From the NCBI RefSeq assembly GCF_009650435.1, contig NZ_VVIP01000035.1, positions 310,001-374,000 on the forward strand: DNA of 64,000 nucleotides. Direction: 5' to 3'. Position numbers and translations under genes: made by a program. Source of the stretch: Foetidibacter luteolus. Its GTDB lineage: Bacteria; Bacteroidota; Bacteroidia; Chitinophagales; Chitinophagaceae. Shown here one piece after another: positions 1-9,300 of the stretch (position 1 is the first letter of the stretch; each line of letters starts with the position of its first letter). A model generated the notes under the pieces. It did no database searches, had not been told where the DNA came from, and saw only the letters and a list, made by a program, of their open reading frames with translations.

Positions 1-884
1 TTGGCTTCCAGTATGGCAATGCCGAAGCCTTCAAAATCCCCTTCTTTGGTGTGGTTGCTCAGCATGAGTTTAATATGGCATTGCGCCAACTGCCGCAACA
101 ACTCATCCCTGCTCAATTCATCATGAAAAACAATGCTGCCTGAAACATTCAGTGATGCAGCCAGTTGCTGTAACTGCTGTTTGCGGTAAGGCCTGCCGAT
201 GATATGGTAAACAGCCTGGGGAAATTGCCGCAATATATCCGGCATCGCTTTAATTACGTTTTCCTGCCCTTTTCTTTCCGTCATGCTGCCGATGGTTACC
301 AGGTTTAACCTTTCGCCTTCAGCTTTTGCAACAGGTACTGGCTGAAACTCCTGCAGGTTAATACCGTTGGGAATAATGAAACAGGGCACTTCTTCTAACA
401 CGGCAGCCGGAATGTGGGTGCTGGTATAAGAAGAAACGCTTACAACAGCGCTTGACTTTAGCAGGGCCGCAGCAACCCATCGCTTGCCGCGGTTGCTTTT
501 CAAATCAAGCTCTGAACCATGTACTATCGCTATTATTTTTTGATGCCTGTACAGCAGTCGGAGAATATTAATCAGCCACAAAGAAAACTTGCCGGAACAA
601 ATAATGTAATCCTGGCGCCTTGCCTGTTTAATAGCGTAATTAATTCTTTGCATGTAGGTAAAAAATACAAAGCTCTTCCTGGTAATCGCCACTAGCCGGA
701 AGGGTTGGCTGGCGGCAAACCGCCGGATATCCTCTTCATTGGCGCCTACAATATCCGCTATTACAGATACATCGAAGCCTTGCTGTGCAAAGCTCAATGC
801 CAGGTTATAAGCATGGTTGCCTATACCGCCTGTGCCGGGGGGAAATTCGCTGGCTATAATTAATATACGGCTGTTTTGTTTCAC
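1..884 (-). CDS. Glycosyltransferase family 4 (partial, 3' end outside window)
   Basis: Retaining GT-B glycosyltransferase, likely acting in the cytoplasm on envelope polysaccharide or glycolipid. The reading frame opens with ILIIASEFPPGTGGIGNHAY, the usual N-terminal nucleotide-fold entry with a Gly-rich loop. The C-terminal half has NGINLQEF, a TIGSMTERKGQ strand and, near the window edge, EGDFEGFGIAILEA, the E-x7-E donor-binding motif of GT4. No ATG exists; a GTG at 882-884 follows an in-frame TAA by two codons, which fixes the start. About 294 residues are visible and the C-terminus lies left of the window. The acceptor substrate cannot be read from the sequence. Fold and family are firm; the pathway is unknown. 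Confidence 0.88.
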   Translation of the reverse strand, partial: MKQNSRILIIASEFPPGTGGIGNHAYNLALSFAQQGFDVSVIADIVGANEEDIRRFAASQPFRLVAITRKSFVFFTYMQRINYAIKQARRQDYIICSGKFSLWLINILRLLYRHQKIIAIVHGSELDLKSNRGKRWVAAALLKSSAVVSVSSYTSTHIPAAVLEEVPCFIIPNGINLQEFQPVPVAKAEGERLNLVTIGSMTERKGQENVIKAMPDILRQFPQAVYHIIGRPYRKQQLQQLAASLNVSGSIVFHDELSRDELLRQLAQCHIKLMLSNHTKEGDFEGFGIAILEA

Positions 885-962
885 GGATAATTATGCGGCC
901 TAAGATAGATAGAAAACCGCTTGCTAAGCAAGTAGCGATGCCGGGGACTATGTTGCAGGCAT

Positions 963-995
963 AAAAAAATCGCCACACTTAAAAAGCATGGCGAT
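963..995 (-). terminator. Rho-independent terminator of typA
   Basis: On the minus strand, ATCGCCA and TGGCGAT (989-995 and 969-975) form a 7-bp stem followed by a run of seven T. It lies 22 bp beyond the typA stop codon. Confidence 0.8.
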
Positions 996-1017
996 GATTA
1001 TATAATGAAAGCGATTG

Positions 1018-2829
1018 TTACACCGCTTCGGCGCTTAACCTTTTCTGTTGTTTTTTACGCTCTTCCTCGTCCAGTATGGTTTTACGCATACGTATTTTGT
1101 TGGGCGTTACTTCAATGCACTCATCATGCTGAATGTATTCCATGCACTCTTCCAGTGTCATCAGTATTTTGGGTGTAATGCGTACGCTGTCATCGCTGCC
1201 GCTGGCGCGGTGGTTGGTTAACTTTTTACCTTCGGTAGCGTTTACCACCAGGTCGCCTGGTTTAATGTGCTCGGCAATAATCTGGCCGGCATATACATCT
1301 TCCCCTGGGTCAACAAAGAAAGCGCCCCTGTCCTGCAGCTTGTCAATAGAGTAAGCAGTAGTGGCTGCCTGGTTTTTAGATAACAATACACCGTTATTTC
1401 TGCCAGGTATTGCGCCTTTCCAGGGTTTGTATTCGTTAAAAGTATGTGCCATTACAGCTTCGCCCGCTGTGTTGGTAAGCATGGTAGAGCGCAGGCCAAT
1501 CAAACCCCTTGAAGGTATTTCAAACTCCAGGTGCTGCATTTCGCCCTTGGTTTCCATTACATGCATTTCGCCCTTGCGCTGGGTAACCAGGTCTATAACC
1601 TTACCGCTGAACTCGCTGGGTACATCTACCACCAGGTTTTCGTAAGGCTCACATTTTTTACCGTCAATATACTTTACCAATACCTGCGGCTGGCCAACTG
1701 TTAATTCGTAGCCCTCGCGGCGCATGGTTTCAATTAAAATACCCAGGTGAAGAATGCCACGGCCATAAACCAGGAAGCTGTCAGCGCTGTCGGTATCTTC
1801 AACACGCAGGGCCAGGTTTTTTTCAGTTTCTTTCATCAGGCGGTCCCGCAGGTGGCGGCTGGTAACAAATTTACCATCCTTACCAAAAAACGGAGAGTTA
1901 TTGATGCTGAACAACATGCTCATGGTAGGTTCATCAACACTAATAACCGGCAATGCTTCAGGATTTTCCACATCGGCAATGGTATCACCAATATTAAAAT
2001 CTTCCAGGCCCACTACAGCGCAAAGGTCGCCAGCTACTACTTCAGCCACCCTTTTTTTACCCATCCCTTCAAACACATATAATTCACGCACCCTTGACTT
2101 TTTGATGGCGCCACTGGCCTGTACAAGGGCGATGGGCATATTTTCTTTTATAACACCACGGGCAACTTTACCAATGGCAATACGGCCAAGAAAAGAAGAA
2201 TAATCAAGAGAAGTAATCTGCATTTGAACGGGCCCTTCGTTTACTTTGGGCGCTGGTACATGCTTAATAATACCGTCGAGTAAAGGTGTAATGTCTTCGC
2301 TTTGGGTAAGGCTGTCGTTAAACCAGCCGTTTTTGCCGCTGCCATAGTAGGTAGGAAAATCAAGCTGTTCTTCGGTAGCATCCAGGTTAAAGAACAGTTC
2401 AAAAACAGCATCGTGCACTTCATCGGGGCGGCAGTTAGGTTTATCTACCTTATTAATTACCACGATAGGCTTAAGGTGCAGTTGCAGGGCTTTTTGCAGT
2501 ACAAAACGTGTTTGCGGCATTGGGCCCTCAAAAGCGTCTACCAGCAAAATAACCCCGTCGGCCATTTTTAATACGCGTTCTACCTCTCCGCCAAAATCAC
2601 TGTGGCCGGGGGTGTCAATTACATTTATTTTTACGCCTTTGTAGGTAACAGCGGCGTTTTTGCTGAAAATGGTAATGCCACGCTCCCTTTCCAGGTCGTT
2701 GCTGTCCATAATCAGTTCGCCCGTTTCCTGGTTGTCACGAAACACTTTGGTAGCGTGTAAAATTTTATCTACCAGGGTTGTTTTTCCGTGGTCTACGTGG
2801 GCGATGATAGCGATGTTGCGGATATCCAT
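1018..2829 (-). CDS. typA: Ribosome-associated GTPase TypA/BipA
   Basis: Translational GTPase of the EF-G/LepA group that binds 70S ribosomes and aids 50S assembly and stress or cold adaptation. The 603-residue length matches the family. The N-terminus has the P-loop AHVDHGKTTLVDKIL, switch region ERERGITIFSKNAAV, DTPGHSDFGGEVERVL (G3) and NKVDKPNCRP (G4). Domain II follows (res. about 200-290), then the EF-G III/V-like domains and the TypA-specific C-terminal domain with PSRGLIGLRSTMLT and GAIPGRNNGVLLS. The gene stands alone, with its own promoter and terminator. No key residue is missing. The start ATG at 2829 places the P-loop at residue 13 as usual. Confidence 0.97.
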   Translation of the reverse strand: MDIRNIAIIAHVDHGKTTLVDKILHATKVFRDNQETGELIMDSNDLERERGITIFSKNAAVTYKGVKINVIDTPGHSDFGGEVERVLKMADGVILLVDAFEGPMPQTRFVLQKALQLHLKPIVVINKVDKPNCRPDEVHDAVFELFFNLDATEEQLDFPTYYGSGKNGWFNDSLTQSEDITPLLDGIIKHVPAPKVNEGPVQMQITSLDYSSFLGRIAIGKVARGVIKENMPIALVQASGAIKKSRVRELYVFEGMGKKRVAEVVAGDLCAVVGLEDFNIGDTIADVENPEALPVISVDEPTMSMLFSINNSPFFGKDGKFVTSRHLRDRLMKETEKNLALRVEDTDSADSFLVYGRGILHLGILIETMRREGYELTVGQPQVLVKYIDGKKCEPYENLVVDVPSEFSGKVIDLVTQRKGEMHVMETKGEMQHLEFEIPSRGLIGLRSTMLTNTAGEAVMAHTFNEYKPWKGAIPGRNNGVLLSKNQAATTAYSIDKLQDRGAFFVDPGEDVYAGQIIAEHIKPGDLVVNATEGKKLTNHRASGSDDSVRITPKILMTLEECMEYIQHDECIEVTPNKIRMRKTILDEEERKKQQKRLSAEAV

Positions 2830-2929
2830 AAATTGTGTGTAACTACTTTGCGGAGTTAGCAGTGAGCGCTGAATGAAGCCTGTAAAGGCTTTCAGGCAAT
2901 TCGCGGCTAAATCTTTTGAAATTAAGCTG

Positions 2930-2959
2930 CAAATGTACGGAAATGCAACGGCGTGGCAA
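2930..2959 (-). promoter_or_regulatory. Probable Bacteroidota sigma-A promoter of typA
   Basis: On the minus strand TACATTTG (2930-2937) matches the -7 consensus TAnnTTTG, and TTG (2957-2959) lies 19 bp upstream as a -33 element. This gives a 5' leader of about 95 nt. No transcript data. Confidence 0.5.
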
Positions 2960-3193
2960 GCGCTAAGAGGATGAATATTATGTTATGACTGCCTTAAGAA
3001 ATGATTGAAAATGTGGTTTTGGTGGTACGCCTTTATGTTTTTTGTACTAAAATACACTGTTTTCACCGGGGGCGGTGGGTCATATTTTAAATGCCGGCAG
3101 CTTTACTTGGCTTTTGTCAAATGTTCATGGAATTACCGGGTGTACCCACAATGCCATGGGATGCGGATTTTTGTTTGCTGAATATAGCAATGG

Positions 3194-3259
3194 CGTACAA
3201 GAGTGCGACGCAAGTAAAGCCTCCTGTTTGTTCCTGCTGCCGGGCCCATAAAATTCTTA
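3194..3259 (+). repeat. Dispersed repeat R2A, copy 1
   Basis: Begins CGTACAAGAGTGCGACGCAA and ends with a CGGGCCCATAAAATTCTTA-type block. Copies at 37171-37237 (reverse), 42097-42160 and 62756-62820. The rest of this 465-bp spacer holds only the typA promoter. Confidence 0.75.
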
Positions 3260-3294
3260 GCCTATATAACGTGTAACCATTCTTAATTTTTTAT

Positions 3295-3600
3295 ATGATT
3301 GCAAGGATATGGCATGGCAAAACCACCGCAGCCAATTATGAAGCTTATACCGCGTTGCTTAACAGGTTAGCGATACCGGACTATAAGAAAACGCCGGGCT
3401 TTAAAGGTCTGGCTTTCCTGCGTAACATCCGCAACAATGAAGGCCATTTTACGCTGGTTACCTACTGGGAGAACCTGGAAGCAATTAAAAATTTTGCCGG
3501 TGATGATGTTAAAAAGGCCAAATACTACCCCGAAGATGAGTGCTTTTTGCTGGAATTTGAAGAAAAAGTGCAACACCATGAAGTGTTTGCTTTTTTATAG
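3295..3600 (+). CDS. Antibiotic biosynthesis monooxygenase (ABM)-like dimeric alpha/beta-barrel protein
   Basis: A 101-residue cytoplasmic protein with the ABM/YgiN-type layout: beta strand MIARIWHGKT, helix around residues 13-27, then PGFKGLAFLRNI, FTLVTYWENLEAIKNFAG and a C-terminal strand VQHHEVFAFL. These small ferredoxin-like domains dimerise and include heme-degrading and quinol monooxygenases as well as many without known reaction. The W-E-x-L-E-A-I-x-x-F pattern is the usual ABM signature. It stands alone between two dispersed-repeat spacers, so context gives no function. The start ATG is preceded by an AT-rich leader. Family fairly sure; enzymatic activity not established. Confidence 0.75.
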   Translation: MIARIWHGKTTAANYEAYTALLNRLAIPDYKKTPGFKGLAFLRNIRNNEGHFTLVTYWENLEAIKNFAGDDVKKAKYYPEDECFLLEFEEKVQHHEVFAFL

Positions 3601-3727
3601 TTAGGTGCCTGCGGCCCCATATCATTAAGCTAAGCTTTCAGCCTGAGCCTGTCGATGGCGTATTGGTGAAAAAACGGCTTGCATAACCCGGTTTCGACAA
3701 GCTCAACCTGACATTCGTTTCCTTAAC

Positions 3728-4615
3728 TTAATGACATTGGCCTGCGGCCTTCCGGTTTTTCATGAGGTTATACATTTGCAACACTACGGCTGCCAGGATA
3801 AGAAAAAAACCAATATAGAAATAACTGCTTAACGACTCGTTCTCCTGATATAGCACAAAGGCCAGTAAAATTCCATACACCGGCTCCAGGGTTAGCGTTA
3901 GGTTAATGGTGAAAGCGCTAACCTTTTGCAGGGCCTTAATGTACAGGAAGAAAGTTAAAATGGTACAAAGCCAGCTTAACACAAAGAGCCATAACCAATC
4001 GTAGCCATGGGGTAAATGTTTTACTGCCGGAAAAAGCTGTTCGTATAACGGCATCAGCAAGGTAAGACCGATAAAACCGCCCGGCAACTGGTATAATATT
4101 ATGGTTTCGGGCATGTAGCCCCGCACAATACTTTTGTTTAATATAGAAACCAGCACTGTAAACAACGTTGACAGCAACCCTATATAAATACCTACAGAAA
4201 AGTGCAGGTTGGAATAATAAATGATCGCTATGCCACCCAAAGCGAATAAGCCCAGCAACACCTCAAAAAAATTAATCTTACGCCTGAAAAACAGGGGTTC
4301 GGCAAGGGCAGATAAAAGCCCCGCAGTAGATAAACAGGTAAGCGCTATAGATACATTGGAATACTTTATGCTTCCATAAAAAAGCAGCCAGTGTATGGCC
4401 AGCAGGGTGCCGATAAATGCTATTTTAAAAAAATCTTTCCAGGCAACCCTGTGCAGCTTTTGCTGAAAGCCAAAGAGTATAACAAGGCTTACAGAAGCAA
4501 GAAGCATGCGCCACCATACCAGCCACCCTTCATTTAAGTCAATGCTCCGGCCCAGCACACCCGTAAAGCCCCACAAAAAAACTGCTATGTGCAAACGAAT
4601 CAAAGCCGGTTTCAT
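3728..4615 (-). CDS. EamA/DMT-superfamily transporter
   Basis: Inner-membrane protein of 295 residues with about ten hydrophobic segments arranged as two five-helix EamA repeats (about res. 5-135 and 145-285). Visible landmarks are HIAVFLWGFTGVLGRSI in the first helix, PLFFRRKINFFEVLLGLFALGGIAI at the end of the first repeat, and LTLEPVYGILLAFVLYQENESLSSYFYIGFFLILAAV at the end of the second. Members export amino acids, nucleobases or other metabolites; the substrate here is unknown. The gene is divergent from the EcsC-family gene, with a 59-bp shared spacer that contains a TAttTTTG-like -7 element on the minus strand (4647-4654). Confidence 0.9.
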   Translation of the reverse strand: MKPALIRLHIAVFLWGFTGVLGRSIDLNEGWLVWWRMLLASVSLVILFGFQQKLHRVAWKDFFKIAFIGTLLAIHWLLFYGSIKYSNVSIALTCLSTAGLLSALAEPLFFRRKINFFEVLLGLFALGGIAIIYYSNLHFSVGIYIGLLSTLFTVLVSILNKSIVRGYMPETIILYQLPGGFIGLTLLMPLYEQLFPAVKHLPHGYDWLWLFVLSWLCTILTFFLYIKALQKVSAFTINLTLTLEPVYGILLAFVLYQENESLSSYFYIGFFLILAAVVLQMYNLMKNRKAAGQCH

Positions 4616-4674
4616 GCAGCAAAAGAAATTGATAAAACGAAAACGGCAAAAATATTGGGCTAACTTAGTTTAAT

Positions 4675-5409
4675 ATGAACAGCTACGAACTACAAGCCAT
4701 GCAGGAATTAAAAGCCTGGCAAAAGAAGATGAAGAAAAAGCCATCGCTTATCAACAGGCTGTCTAAAAAATTGCAGGTAAAAATAAACAGCTACATACCC
4801 GATAAGGTTCACAAAGCGGTAACGGCCACTATTAAACAAATGGTGCGGGGGGTGCTATTTGGTTCCACGTACACCACCCGCAGCCGTACACCCTATTCCA
4901 CACTGGAAGCAACGGAAGCGGTGGTGAAAGAAAAAATTGATTTTTATAAAAAAGCCGCCGCCACAGAAGGGGGCATTACAGGCGCAGGCGGCATATTGCT
5001 GGGCCTGGCAGATTTTCCCATACTGCTGAGCATGAAAATGAAAATGCTGTTTGATATAGCTTCCGTGTATGGTTTTTCGGTAAAGGACTATAAAGAAAGG
5101 TTATTTATACTGCATATTTTTCAACTGGCTTTTTCCAGCCAGCAACGCCGCAGGGATGTTTTTGAGCAGATTACAGACTGGAATGAAAAAAGCAAGCTCA
5201 TACCCGAAGACATACACCAGTTTGACTGGCTCAACTTTCAACAGGAATACCGCGATTACATTGATATTGCCAAAATGGCCCAGTTAATACCCGGCATTGG
5301 AGCGGTTGTGGGGGTAATTGTAAACTACCGGCTCATTAACCAGTTGGGCGATACGGCTATTAACGCTTACCGCATGCGGTTACAGGAAGCAAAACTGATT
5401 GAAGGATGA
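4675..5409 (+). CDS. EcsC family protein
   Basis: A 244-residue protein matching the EcsC family, named after the third gene of the Bacillus ecs locus. Visible family features are a basic N-terminus (KKMKKKPSLINRLSKKL), the Gly-rich hydrophobic hairpin GGITGAGGILLGLADFPILLSMKMKMLFDIA (about res. 98-128), and a C-terminal hydrophobic segment IPGIGAVVGVIVNYRLINQLGDTAINAYR (about 203-233). The biochemical role of the family is not settled; membrane association is likely. It is divergent from the EamA transporter. The ATG at 4675 is the only plausible start. Confidence 0.85.
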   Translation: MNSYELQAMQELKAWQKKMKKKPSLINRLSKKLQVKINSYIPDKVHKAVTATIKQMVRGVLFGSTYTTRSRTPYSTLEATEAVVKEKIDFYKKAAATEGGITGAGGILLGLADFPILLSMKMKMLFDIASVYGFSVKDYKERLFILHIFQLAFSSQQRRRDVFEQITDWNEKSKLIPEDIHQFDWLNFQQEYRDYIDIAKMAQLIPGIGAVVGVIVNYRLINQLGDTAINAYRMRLQEAKLIEG

Positions 5410-5474
5410 TAATGTTACGAAGAAAAATTTGGTTTTACATCATACATCCCACATCATACATCTAACATTATAAT

Positions 5475-5580
5475 GGGGGTGCCCCCAAGCTGCGCAAGGG
5501 GTCGGGCTTTCCGCTATTACTCCGGCACAATAGCCAGGCTGCCATGCCCTCACCGGGGTAGCCGCTTCAATCCCTCACCC
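5475..5580 (+). repeat. Dispersed repeat R1, copy A (short form)
   Basis: Starts with the palindrome GGGGGTGCCCCC, continues AAGCTGCGCAAGGGGTCGGG, includes TACTCCGGCACAA and ends CCGCTTCAATCCCTCACCC. Six more copies lie in the window. Apart from this element, nothing recognisable was found in the 926-bp gene-free stretch 5410-6335. Confidence 0.85.
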
Positions 5581-6335
5581 TCCGGTGCCACCTGTTGATT
5601 AATTGCAGGCTACCGCATGTTGTTACCCAGTTATTATGCAGTTGATGATAACAGCCTGCAACTATGGCAATAAAAGATGTAAGGCAGAAACACTATGCAC
5701 GATGTCTTGTGCAAAAGATAATTACAGGTGAAGAGGATTGGATTCAGTAGAATTTGTATATCCAGCTTAAAAACCGCTGAAAACTCTAAAATTGATGATG
5801 ATAGCCTACTTATTTTTAGGTATGTCAGTCTAAATTTGAATAAGTAACATACCCTTTTCAAATCTAAGTTTTGTATGAAAGCTAAAAACACCTGGCCATT
5901 TGCCCAATATGGCCACCGTTCAAAGCCCGTGGCAGCTAAGCTGCCGCTACAGAATCAATATTGATTGTTACGTGTTTATTACCAGGCAACATAGCCACAA
6001 ACTCACACAAGTTTTACCGCTAACAGGATAAACAGCCCATGCAAGGAAATAGTAAAACAGCCTGAACATACCTAAACAGACATATTTCTGTCCAGAATTA
6101 CTCCCCTCGGATTCAGGTACAAACTGCGGTGACGCGGTCAGATACGATCTGTTAAAACAGGGAACAACCTTAAGGGAAAAGTTTATCAGCCACACCCATC
6201 GCATTTAACCATTGAGCTTAACAAAACCAGGCACACATAACCTTCTATACACGTTAGAATACAGGTTGCTTAACAGTTACGAATAACTGTTACATACCTG
6301 GCTACCCGATAGCTGTAACCCAAATTTGGACAGAC

Positions 6336-9300
6336 ATGAAAAGACCATTACATGCTGCTTGCTTCACGGGGCTGGCTTTGTTTTTCAGCATCCTGTCAGC
6401 CCATGCCGCAACTTACAACGTAACCAATACCAACGATGCCGGCGCAGGCTCTTTACGGCAGGCCATTACCGATGCCAACAGCAATGCCGGAGCAGATATC
6501 ATCAACTTTAATATCGCCGGTACAGGGCCCTTTACCATAACCCTGTCATCGTTGCTACCCATTATTACCGGCCCCACCACTATTAACGGATATAGCCAAA
6601 CAGGATCTGTACAGGGCGCTATCGGCAGCCGCACCATTATGATTGCCATAAACGCCAACGATGTAACAACCGGAACAGGCCGCACTACCGCTGCAACCAT
6701 AGATGGCATTTTCAGGTTTACATCCGCCGCAGGGGGTTCCTCATTAAGCGGACTAAGTGTATACAACAGTGCGGATGGGATAGAAGCAATTGTGGTAGAG
6801 CCCGGTATCAACACCCTGCATATCTGGGGCAATTACATAGGCCTGCTGCCGGATGGTACCAGCCCCTCATCAGCCAGCTTTAACGGTGACGATGCTATTT
6901 TTTTAGGGCACCCCACTGTTAACACCACTGCTACATTTACCAATGTATACATAGGTACGGATGGTAACGGTACCAATGATGCCAATGAGGGCAATGTGCT
7001 GTCTAATTCCGCCGGCGTTACCGGCGGTGGCGATGGCATACAAATTGGTAAATCAGCAGTGGCCTATACATTTACCAATCTCCGCATTTCAGGCAACTAC
7101 ATTGGCCTTGCGGCTGACGGGTTAACCGCTGCGCCCAACGGCCTTGCTGCTATTGACGGTGCTGAAGGCGGCGGGTACAGCGGCATTGATATGGCTACCG
7201 CGGTTGCCGCATCCACAATTACCATCGGCAGCAACGGCGATGGCACCAGCGACGCATTGGAGAGAAATGTTATTTCGGGCAATAATGGCTTTGGCATTGG
7301 GGTATTGGGAGGAAGTTCTAACCTTAGGATAGCGGGCAACTATATCGGTACAGATGCCGCAGGTACCACCGCTGTACCCAATGGTAAAAAAACGGGCAGC
7401 GCCACTTACCCGGCTATTTACCTTAATACACTTAACAGCACCGCAAATGTGCGCATAGGTTTTGACGATGGCATACATGTGGCCGCTTCAGCGCAGTATG
7501 TAAGGAACATAATATCCGGCAACCAAACAACCGGTATTTATGTAACCAGTAAAAATGCTACCGCCCAGTTGCGCATTGCCGGTAATTACATTGGTGTAGA
7601 TGCTACAGGGAATGTTGCACTCGGTAATGGCCAGGGCGGAGGCTCCATAGGCGGTACAGGTATTGATATTTTAAATACTTCCAACGGGATAATTATAGGT
7701 ACCGATTCAAATGCTGATGATGATGCCCTGGAAAGAAATATAATTGGCGGCGCCATTAACGGGCGGGGCATATTTATCCGCACGGGTTCCAGCAGTAATA
7801 TCATCACCGGCAATTATATTGGGGTGGGTGCTAATGGCACTTCTGATGTAGGTAATTCAAGGGAGGGCGTAAGGCTTGGTTCCACATCCGGCGCCGCGGT
7901 AACCAATAACCGGATTGGGGCAAATGATGATGGTACCCGCGACGATATAGAGGCAAATGTGATAGCTTACAACGGCTCCGACGCGGCAACCGCAGGACAA
8001 AGATCGGGGGTTGCTGTAGCCAGTGCCAGCGGCGTGGCCGCTACAGGCAACAGAATTTCCCGCAACAGCATTTTCAGCAACGTTGGATTGCCGATAGACC
8101 TGGGGGATAACCTGGTTACCTTAAACGATGGGGCTACAACTGCCAATACACCCAACCTTTCATTAGATTACCCGGTAATTACAACCTATTCCATCAATGG
8201 CACTACAATGACGGTGAGTGGCTATGTTAGTAATTGCAGCGGGGGCGTGGAAACTACGGCGGGCACAACCATAACCGGTACAAAAACCATACAGTTTTAC
8301 AAACTGGCCGATGATGGCGACCAGAACGGCCAGCTTACCAATGCCTGCAGCCGCTCCGTACCACATGGGGAGGGTGTGCAATACCTGGGTAGCATAACCA
8401 CTACCAACGCGTTTACCAATTCTACTTTTACCCTGGTATCGGGGGCAACCTTTACTACTACAGACCGTTTAACAGCCATCGCCATAGACGCAAGCGGCAA
8501 TACCTCTGAATTTGGGGTATCGGCGGCACAGTTGATAAGCGGGGCAGTATGGAATGACGCCAATGGAGACATTATTTTTGCCGGTGGCGAAACCGGCACC
8601 AATGGCGGCGGCCCACTGTTTGTAAACCTGGTTAATTCCGGCGGCACCGTTATCGCATCTTCGCCGGTAGCGGCCGATGGCACATGGGGGCTGGCAGCGC
8701 CACCCTCCACATCGGGCATGCGGTTGGTGCTGGCAAGTGTGGCTACTGCCACCACGCCCGGCGCATTACCCGGCAGTTACATTAATACAGGCGAGGCTGT
8801 TGGCAGCGGCAATACCGCTACCCAAACAGCCGTTACCGGGCAAATAGAATTAACCACAGCTACTGCCGATATCGGCAACCAGAATTTTGGCATACAAACC
8901 TATACCCCAAGCTGCAGCAGCGACCTTTATGACCAGTTTGTAAGCGCCTACCATACTACCATTGCGAAAGGCACTGATGGCACCTGGTATGTATGGGGAG
9001 AACATGGTATGCCCAATGGTACAGATCCACTTTATACGGCCCAGGCCCTTTCTCCTGCCAATGGCTATTCTTACAGTGGTACTATTTTAAAAGTAGCTAT
9101 GGGTTCCAGCGGCAACGGAAATTCCCAGCATATTGTCCTCACTACAGCCGGGCTGTATGCATGGAGTGAAGAGCCCAGAGTGTTGCCCGCTGCCATGACC
9201 GCTTCAGACGCATTTGATAAAATGGTTTCACCAACCAACGGCAACCTGTACGGCCTGCCGGTTGGCGTTAACCCTTCTGATGTAACCATAATGACCGCTA

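Noticed and set aside
5634..6204. Two minus-strand ORFs of 85 and 78 residues
   Set aside because: Low-complexity composition, no start context, no family pattern and no link to neighbours; treated as non-coding spacer.
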